Shown here: positions 59,402 through 64,000 of the stretch, one piece after another
Numbering within the stretch: the stretch's first letter is position 1
Layout of the letters: each line of letters starts with the position of its first letter
From: Roseococcus pinisoli
GTDB taxonomy: Bacteria; Pseudomonadota; Alphaproteobacteria; Acetobacterales; Acetobacteraceae
Length of the DNA stretch: 64,000 nt
Assembly: GCF_018413645.1 (NCBI RefSeq)
Contig: NZ_JAHCDA010000004.1
Coordinates: forward strand, 434,001 to 498,000
Direction of reading: 5' to 3'
Program-made: the position numbers and the translations under genes
The notes under the pieces: generated by a model
What the model was told of the DNA's origin: nothing
Database searches by the model: none
The model's input: only the letters and a program-made list of their open reading frames with translations

Positions 59402-60700
59402 CTAACGGCGCAGCAGGCCGCCGGTCACCCCGCCCAGCACGCCGCCCACCGTGTTCAGGGTCCCGCCCACGATGTTCTGCACCGGGCCCGAGGGCGGCGC
59501 ACCGCCACCGCCCGGCGCGGCACCGCCGCCACCGAGGATTCCGGCGACAGGCGCCGTCACCCCGGCGAGGACACCGCCCACCGGTCCGGCCGCGCCGCCG
59601 CCGCCCGGCGCGGCACCGCCGCCACCGAGGATTCCGGCAACGGGCGCCGTCACCCCAGCGAGAACGCCACCCACCGGTCCACCGCCGCCGCCCGGCGCGG
59701 CACCGCCACCCCCCAGAATTCCGGCAACGGGCGCGGTCACCCCAGCGAGAACGCCACCCACCGGTCCGGCTCCGCCGCCGCCGCCGCCGAGGATTCCGGC
59801 GACGGGCGCCGTCACTCCGCCGAGAACCCCGCCTGCGCCGCCGGCCAGGGCTGCGCCGGAGCCGCCGCTCAGCACATTGGCGGTGATGGGCGAACCCGCC
59901 GCCGCCGTCGGCGAGACCAGCGCCACGTTCACGAGCGATGGCGTCTGCCCGTTACCCAGAAGCGCCGTATGGCCGAGGCTCGCGCCGATGAGCGGTACGG
60001 AGCCAGGCGCCGCCCCGGGCAGGAGGCCGCTCGTCAGCTGCGACACGACTGGCAGGGTGCCGGAAGCGCCCAGCAGGGGCTGGGCCGTCGCCAGCACGCT
60101 GTTCACGAGGTTTTGGGGGCTGGAGGCCGTGGCCGTGACGCCCGTCAGCAGGCCCTGGATCTGATTGCCCGGGCCGGAAAGGACACTGGCGCTGATGGGC
60201 GCATTGGGCGCCGCGTTCGGCCCAAGGGCCGAGACCGCCACCACGCCCGGCGATCCGTTGGCACCGGGACCGCCGACCTGCAGGCCGCCGGCATTCACGT
60301 TGGCAACGCCGCCGAGAGCGCCTGCCAGCAGGCCCGGCGCCGCGGCGCCCGCGGCGCCCGTGGGGCCGGTGGCGCCAGTCTGACCGGTGGCGCCCGGCAG
60401 GCCCGCAGGGCCCTGCGCCCCAGGAGGGCCCGCAGGTCCCTGCGGGCCGGTCGCGATGGTCTGGCCGCCCCCGCCCGAGCCGTTATCCGCCGTGCCGCCC
60501 CCGGAACCGGAACCGGAGCCACCACCGCCGGCGCCGCCAGCGCCGTTCCCGCCACCATTGGAGGAGGAGGAACCACCGGCCACCGCTCCACCTTCACCCG
60601 CGGCAAGACCGACGGAGGAGCGCCCCGAGCAGGCGGCGACCGAGGACAAGAGAAGCGCGGCAAGTCCACCGCGCAGGATCACCCTGCTGAATTCGATCAT
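59402..60700 (-). CDS. Collagen-like, Gly/Ala-rich repeat lipoprotein
   Basis: 432 residues from ATG 60700 with GAAGGAAG upstream. The signal peptide ends in a lipobox (SSVAAC), so it is probably an outer-membrane lipoprotein. A Gly/Ser-rich spacer is followed by about 12 collagen-type Gly-X-Y triplets (GPQGPAGPPGAQGPAGLPG...). A hydrophobic Ala/Leu/Gly region comes next, then four near-identical blocks of about 27-31 residues (GGVLAGVTAPVAGILGGGG). It ends GGVTGGLLRR. It is likely a fibrous surface protein or adhesin. The next gene on the strand is a TpsB pore, which could export or anchor it, but the proteins lack the usual TPS pairing signature. Confidence 0.75.
   Translation of the reverse strand: MIEFSRVILRGGLAALLLSSVAACSGRSSVGLAAGEGGAVAGGSSSSNGGGNGAGGAGGGGSGSGSGGGTADNGSGGGGQTIATGPQGPAGPPGAQGPAGLPGATGQTGATGPTGAAGAAAPGLLAGALGGVANVNAGGLQVGGPGANGSPGVVAVSALGPNAAPNAPISASVLSGPGNQIQGLLTGVTATASSPQNLVNSVLATAQPLLGASGTLPVVSQLTSGLLPGAAPGSVPLIGASLGHTALLGNGQTPSLVNVALVSPTAAAGSPITANVLSGGSGAALAGGAGGVLGGVTAPVAGILGGGGGGAGPVGGVLAGVTAPVAGILGGGGAAPGGGGGPVGGVLAGVTAPVAGILGGGGAAPGGGGAAGPVGGVLAGVTAPVAGILGGGGAAPGGGGAPPSGPVQNIVGGTLNTVGGVLGGVTGGLLRR
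59500..59860 (-). repeat. Four tandem ~81-93-base repeats in the collagen-like gene
   Basis: Each unit encodes GPVGGVLAGVTAPVAGILGGGG plus a variable APGGGG stretch. The copies are near-identical at DNA level, so unit number may vary between strains by recombination or slippage, always in frame. Confidence 0.8.
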
Positions 60701-61023
60701 TGTACGCTTCCTTCTCACGAGAGATTTCCCCGCTCCAAGCAAACGCCGATAGATCAAATAAATCGTTATACAATTTGAATTGTTTACGAAGGGATTCTTA
60801 CCATCATCCCATTCCAGGTCGACATTTGTTGAGCACCGTCGAGTACATCTATTATCGATGCACGCCTGACAGTCTGACGCACAGAAGGCCTCTACATTTC
60901 CCGTGCCCCTGGATCGGAACAGCCAGCCGCCCGCTCTCCTCTGAACCCTGGCGGAGGCGGGCCGCCGTGTTAGCGTCCTCGCGGCCGGGTCCCCGGCCCG
61001 ACAAGAAACGTGGAGGAAACCCA
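60701..61023. other. 323-base divergent intergenic region
   Basis: Lies between the collagen-like lipoprotein and the SMP-30-like gene. The part from 60740 to 60860 is AT-rich compared with the rest. It contains ACAATT-TG-AATTGT (60769-60782), a near-continuous palindrome that could be an operator for the divergent pair. No convincing gene is seen in it. Confidence 0.5.
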
Positions 61024-62040
61024 ATGGACGCCAACCGCCGCGGCCTGCTGTCAGCCGCAGGGGCCATGCTCGCCTTGCCCGGCCTCCTGTCCACAGCCCG
61101 GAGCCAGAACGTGGAACGCTACCCCGACCCTGCTGTGCAGGTCCTCGACCCGTCCTTCAACCGATACCGCCTGCTGCTGGCGGGCGTGGAGCAGCTCTGG
61201 ACCGGCGCGCGCTGGAGCGAGGGGCCCGTCTGGTTCGGCGACCATCGCTGCCTCGTCTGGTCGGACATCCCGAACAACCGGATGCTCCGCTGGTCGGAGG
61301 AGACGAGCCAGGTGGACGTGTTCCGCGGCCCCTCCAACAACGCCAACGGCAATACGCGCGACCGCCAGGGCCGGCTGATCACCTGCGAGCACCTGACCCG
61401 CCGCGTCACGCGCACGGAGCTCGACGGCAAGATCACCGTCATCGCCGACCGCTTCGAGGGCAAGCGCCTCAACAGCCCCAACGACGTGGTCGTGAAGTCC
61501 GACGGCAGCATCTGGTTCACCGACCCGCCCTTCGGCCTGCTCGGCTTCTACGAGGGGGAGATGGCGGAGCCCGAGCTGCCCACGAACATCTACCGCGTGG
61601 ACGGGCAGACCGGGCAGATCACCGTCGCGAGCGGGGATATCGGCCGGCCGAACGGCCTCGCCTTCTCGCCGGACGAGTCCAAGCTCTACGTGGTCGAGGC
61701 CTCGGCAACGCCGCGCGTCATCCGCGTCTTCGACGTGGACAGCGCCACGGGCCGGCTCTCGAACAACCGCATCTTCATCCAGTGCAAGGAGGGCGAGACG
61801 CCGGACGGCTTCCGCGTCGACGTGGACGGCAACCTCTGGTGCGGCTGGGGCATGGGCACGCCCGAGCTCGACGGCGTGCGCATCTTCAACAAGGACGCCG
61901 CGCCCATTGGGCATATCCGCCTGCCGGAGCGCTGCGCGAATCTCGCTTTCGGCGGCCGGCACCGCAACCGCCTGTTCATGGCGGCGAGCAAGTCGCTCTA
62001 CTCGCTCTACGTGAACACGCAGGGCGCGCCCGGGGGCTGA
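61024..62040 (+). CDS. SMP-30/gluconolactonase-like exported protein
   Basis: 338 residues from ATG 61024, with GTGGAGGAAAC upstream. A twin-arginine-like signal (NRRGLLSAAGAMLALPGLL) is followed by a six-bladed SGL propeller. Likely metal-binding residues are Glu in ARWSEGPVW, Asn in RLNSPNDVVVKSDG, Asn in GRPNGLAFSPDE and Asp in PDGFRVDVDGNLW. Family members hydrolyse lactones such as gluconolactone; the substrate here is not known. Export is unusual for cytosolic sugar metabolism and suggests a periplasmic lactonase. A 10-bp GC hairpin follows its stop. Confidence 0.9.
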   Translation: MDANRRGLLSAAGAMLALPGLLSTARSQNVERYPDPAVQVLDPSFNRYRLLLAGVEQLWTGARWSEGPVWFGDHRCLVWSDIPNNRMLRWSEETSQVDVFRGPSNNANGNTRDRQGRLITCEHLTRRVTRTELDGKITVIADRFEGKRLNSPNDVVVKSDGSIWFTDPPFGLLGFYEGEMAEPELPTNIYRVDGQTGQITVASGDIGRPNGLAFSPDESKLYVVEASATPRVIRVFDVDSATGRLSNNRIFIQCKEGETPDGFRVDVDGNLWCGWGMGTPELDGVRIFNKDAAPIGHIRLPERCANLAFGGRHRNRLFMAASKSLYSLYVNTQGAPGG

Positions 62041-62062
62041 TCACGGGCAGTTGAGCTCCGAC

Positions 62063-62087
62063 GCGGCGGCGCGACCGGCGCCGCCGC
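62063..62087 (+). terminator. Hairpin after the SMP-30-like gene
   Basis: GCGGCGGCGC-GACCG-GCGCCGCCGC is a perfect 10-bp stem 22 bases after the stop, followed only by ATCTTG. It also sits just before the FNR-like box of the next gene. Confidence 0.55.
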
Positions 62088-62090
62088 ATC

Positions 62091-62104
62091 TTGACGTATA
62101 TCAA
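62091..62104 (+). promoter_or_regulatory. FNR/FixK-type binding site upstream of the CBS-BON gene
   Basis: TTGACGTATATCAA matches the FNR/FixK consensus TTGAT-N4-ATCAA at 9 of 10 positions. It is 55 bases before the start, a position compatible with activation (around -41 of a transcript starting near 62138). Oxygen- or redox-responsive control is inferred. Confidence 0.6.
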
Positions 62105-62159
62105 GGCAATCCCCGGCCAAAGGAACCACAAGGCCTCCAGAACAACAGGAGACAGTGCC

Positions 62160-62876
62160 ATGACCGCCGAGACGCTGCTTGCACGCGACCTGATGGCGAC
62201 CGCCCTCATCACCGTGCCGCCCGACATGCCCGTCAGCTCCATCGCCCGCCTGCTGGGCGAAAGGGCCATCTCTTCCGTCCCGGTCACGGATGCCGCCGGC
62301 AAGCTGCTCGGCATCGTGACCGAGGCCGACCTGCTGCGTCGGGTCGCAGGGGCGGAAGATCCCGCGCGGTCCTGGATCGCGCGCCTCCTGCGCGACAACG
62401 ACAACGAGGCCCTGCGCTATGCCAAGACGCATGGGCGCATCGCCCGCGACCTCATGACCACCGATCTGATCACCGCCGGTCCAGAGGCCTCAGTCGGGCA
62501 TTGCGCGCAGCTGATGGAGAAGCGGCGCGTGAAGCGCCTGCCGATCGTGACGCCGGACGGCCGGCTGGTCGGCATGGTCTCCCGGGCGGACCTCCTCTTC
62601 GCCGCCATGGAGCCGCCCGCCGAGATCGGGACGACGCGGAACCTGGATGCGCGCATCCGCCTGGCCCTCAAGAAAGAGATCGACCGAGAGCCCTGGGCGC
62701 ATAGCCTCTACGTCTTCCCGGACGTCAAGGACGGCGTCGTCACCTTCCACGGCTTCGTCCAATCGGACGCCGTGCGCCGCGGCCTCTGCGTCCTCGCAAG
62801 CCGCATCGAGGGTGTCAGGGACGTGGTCGACCAGATGGAGAAGGCGCCGCCCTTCCTCCCGGGCGAATTCGTCTGA
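62160..62876 (+). CDS. Two-CBS-domain plus BON protein
   Basis: 238 residues from ATG 62160 (AGGAGA upstream). CBS 1 spans about 9-62 (DLMATALITVPPDMPV ... GIVTEADLLRR) and CBS 2 about 95-150 (DLMTTDLITAGPEASV ... GMVSRADLL). A BON domain occupies about 160-226 (VTFHGFVQSDAVRRGLCVLASRIEGVRDVVDQM). CBS pairs bind adenine nucleotides, and such CBS-BON proteins are typical stress or low-oxygen proteins in alphaproteobacteria. The FNR-like box upstream supports that. It is cytoplasmic and has no catalytic domain. Confidence 0.92.
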   Translation: MTAETLLARDLMATALITVPPDMPVSSIARLLGERAISSVPVTDAAGKLLGIVTEADLLRRVAGAEDPARSWIARLLRDNDNEALRYAKTHGRIARDLMTTDLITAGPEASVGHCAQLMEKRRVKRLPIVTPDGRLVGMVSRADLLFAAMEPPAEIGTTRNLDARIRLALKKEIDREPWAHSLYVFPDVKDGVVTFHGFVQSDAVRRGLCVLASRIEGVRDVVDQMEKAPPFLPGEFV

Positions 62877-62891
62877 GGCCCGCCCCTCAGA
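62872..62891. terminator. Hairpin carrying both stop codons
   Basis: TCTGAGG-CCCGCC-CCTCAGA is a perfect 7-bp stem. The left arm includes the CBS gene stop (62874-62876) and the right arm the stop of the convergent oxidoreductase (62887-62889). Confidence 0.55.
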
Positions 62892-64000
62892 TCATGCCCG
62901 GCACGGTCAGGTCCGAGCCGTCGATCAGGCGCTCATAGCGAAAGGGCGTCGGGTCGATGCTCGGCGTGGCGCCCGTCACCAGGTCGGCGGCCAGCTTGCC
63001 GGCCGAGGGCCCCGTGCCGAAGCCGTGGCCCGAGAAGCCGGCCGCCACCGTAAGCCCCGGGATCCGCGCGAGGGGCGCGATCACCGGAATGCCGTCCGGC
63101 GTCCAGTCGATCGCCCCGCCCCAGCTCTGCGCCACGCGGATCCGCCCCTTCAGCTCCGGATAGGTCTCGCCCATCGCGACCAGCGCCTCGTCGATCAGCG
63201 ACTGCTGCGGCGCCGGGTCCAGCATGCGGATGCGCTCGAAGGGCGAGACGCCGTCCAGCGACCAGCGCGACATCGCCTCCGGCCCATCGAAGAAGGAGCG
63301 GCCCAGGCGGATGGCCAGCTTGTCGCGCCGCGCCATGAACATCGGCCAGAACTGGCGGGCATAGCGAAAGCCTTGCGGCGCGAGCTCCAGCCGGCCGCGC
63401 CCGCTGAGCCCGATCGTGTAGCCCCCGTCGAGCCGCCGACGCAGCGTGAATTTCGGCGTGGAGAGGCCGCCCGTCACCACCTCCGGCAGAGGCTCGGTGC
63501 GGAAGGAGGTGGAGCGGATGCTCGCCTGCGGCAGCGAGACCCCGTGGTGGCGCAGGAACATCGAGGCCCAGGCGCCCCCGGCCAGCAGCACGGAGGCCGT
63601 GCGGATCGTCCCCTTCTCCGTCACCACGCCGCTCACGCGGCCGGCGGTCAGGTCGAGGCCGCGCGCGGCGCAATTCTCGACGATGACGGCACCAAGGCGC
63701 ATGGCGGCGCGCGCCAGGGCCGGCGCCGCCAGGCTGGGCTCGGCCTTGCCGTCGGTAGGCGAATACACGCCGCCGATCCAGGCGTCGGCGGTGCCGGTCG
63801 CCATGGCGCGCGCCTCGGCCGCGCCCAGCATGCGCGTATCCACGCCGAAGGGCTTTGCGATCCGCCCCCAGGCCTCCCAGGTGGCCAGCGTGGCGGGGTC
63901 CTTCGTGACGTAGATCAGGCCCTTGCGCTGGAAGCCGAGATCCTCGTTGGTCTCCTGCGACAGCCGCTCCCACATGGCGAGGCTTTCCATCGCCATGGGA
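62887..64000 (-). CDS. FAD-dependent oxidoreductase, DAO family (5' part outside window)
   Basis: About 370 C-terminal residues are visible and the frame continues past the right edge; the N-terminal GxGxxG FAD motif is therefore not seen, and the Met codon at 63996 need not be the start. Visible DAO features are GVYSPTDGKAEPSLAAPALARAAMRLGAVI, VLLAGGAWASMFLRHHG, TPDGIPVIAPLARIPGLTVAAGFSGHGFGTGPSAGKLAADLVTG. It resembles glycine/sarcosine or amino-acid oxidases and opine-type dehydrogenases. The amine substrate cannot be assigned. Confidence 0.88.
   Translation of the reverse strand, partial: PMAMESLAMWERLSQETNEDLGFQRKGLIYVTKDPATLATWEAWGRIAKPFGVDTRMLGAAEARAMATGTADAWIGGVYSPTDGKAEPSLAAPALARAAMRLGAVIVENCAARGLDLTAGRVSGVVTEKGTIRTASVLLAGGAWASMFLRHHGVSLPQASIRSTSFRTEPLPEVVTGGLSTPKFTLRRRLDGGYTIGLSGRGRLELAPQGFRYARQFWPMFMARRDKLAIRLGRSFFDGPEAMSRWSLDGVSPFERIRMLDPAPQQSLIDEALVAMGETYPELKGRIRVAQSWGGAIDWTPDGIPVIAPLARIPGLTVAAGFSGHGFGTGPSAGKLAADLVTGATPSIDPTPFRYERLIDGSDLTVPGMI

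Noticed and set aside
59500-59860. Regular repeats considered as a CRISPR array
   Set aside because: The repeat lies inside an open frame, the period is about 90 bases, and the 'spacers' are coding Gly codons rather than unique sequences.
59402-60700. Collagen-like lipoprotein considered as a TpsA exoprotein
   Set aside because: It has a lipobox and Gly-X-Y triplets but no N-terminal TPS domain or filamentous haemagglutinin repeats, so the name was not used.

Overview
The window reads as chromosomal DNA of a very GC-rich alphaproteobacterium. Several things suggest an Acetobacteraceae (Roseomonas-like) or related Rhodospirillales genome: codons strongly biased to G/C in the third position, an imp-type type VI secretion locus without TssJ, a Bug-family binding protein, a CBS-BON protein behind an FNR/FixK-like box, and a PEP-CTERM protein. 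This placement is inference; there is no rRNA or other phylogenetic marker here. No tRNA, rRNA, CRISPR array, transposase or prophage gene was seen.

Positions 1-37319 hold a nearly complete type VI secretion system (T6SS). The first block (+) is a periplasmic WD40-caspase protein, VgrG, a small DUF6931-like protein and PAAR. The second (+) is tagH (FHA), tssK, tssL with an OmpA domain, tssM, tagF and pppA. A minus-strand block carries clpV, hcp and an H-NS-like gene. The third plus block is tssA, then tssB, tssC, a second tssC-like gene (impD), tagJ/impE, tssE, tssF and tssG. Two tandem paralogous SAM methyltransferases follow, then an OmpA lipid-free porin-type protein and a membrane-anchored HExxH protein. 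A Ser/Thr kinase (ppkA) faces back on the minus strand. Two related SH3-like proteins lie at the two ends of the region (1-291 and 36522-37319). Sheath, baseplate, membrane complex, tip, recycling ATPase and the PpkA/PppA/FHA/TagF switch are all present. The outer-membrane lipoprotein TssJ is not, as is usual in alphaproteobacterial systems.

Positions 37320-46260 are housekeeping and accessory genes: an endonuclease/exonuclease/phosphatase protein, an NtaA/DszA-type flavin monooxygenase with a Bug-type binding protein, an HD-domain oxygenase-like protein, a glutathione S-transferase, and a sensor kinase / response regulator / flavodoxin operon. A 623-bp AT-richer intergenic region full of palindromes follows.

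Positions 46258-53136 form a signalling cluster: an XRE regulator, an orphan TRAP-type periplasmic binding protein, a hybrid histidine kinase, and an EAL protein with a degenerate GGDEF domain. The last three genes overlap. Positions 53374-64000 carry a PEP-CTERM protein, an SsuABC-like ABC importer with two different permeases, a two-partner-secretion pore (TpsB) gene downstream of a collagen-like repeat lipoprotein, an SMP-30/gluconolactonase-like protein, a CBS-BON protein and the C-terminal part of a DAO-family oxidoreductase.

The most unusual points are the two methyltransferases appended to the T6SS operon, the secreted WD40-caspase at its head, the paired SH3 proteins around it, the periplasmic-sensor/hybrid-kinase/c-di-GMP cassette, and the hairpins found at all six convergent gene junctions, some with stop codons inside the stem or loop.
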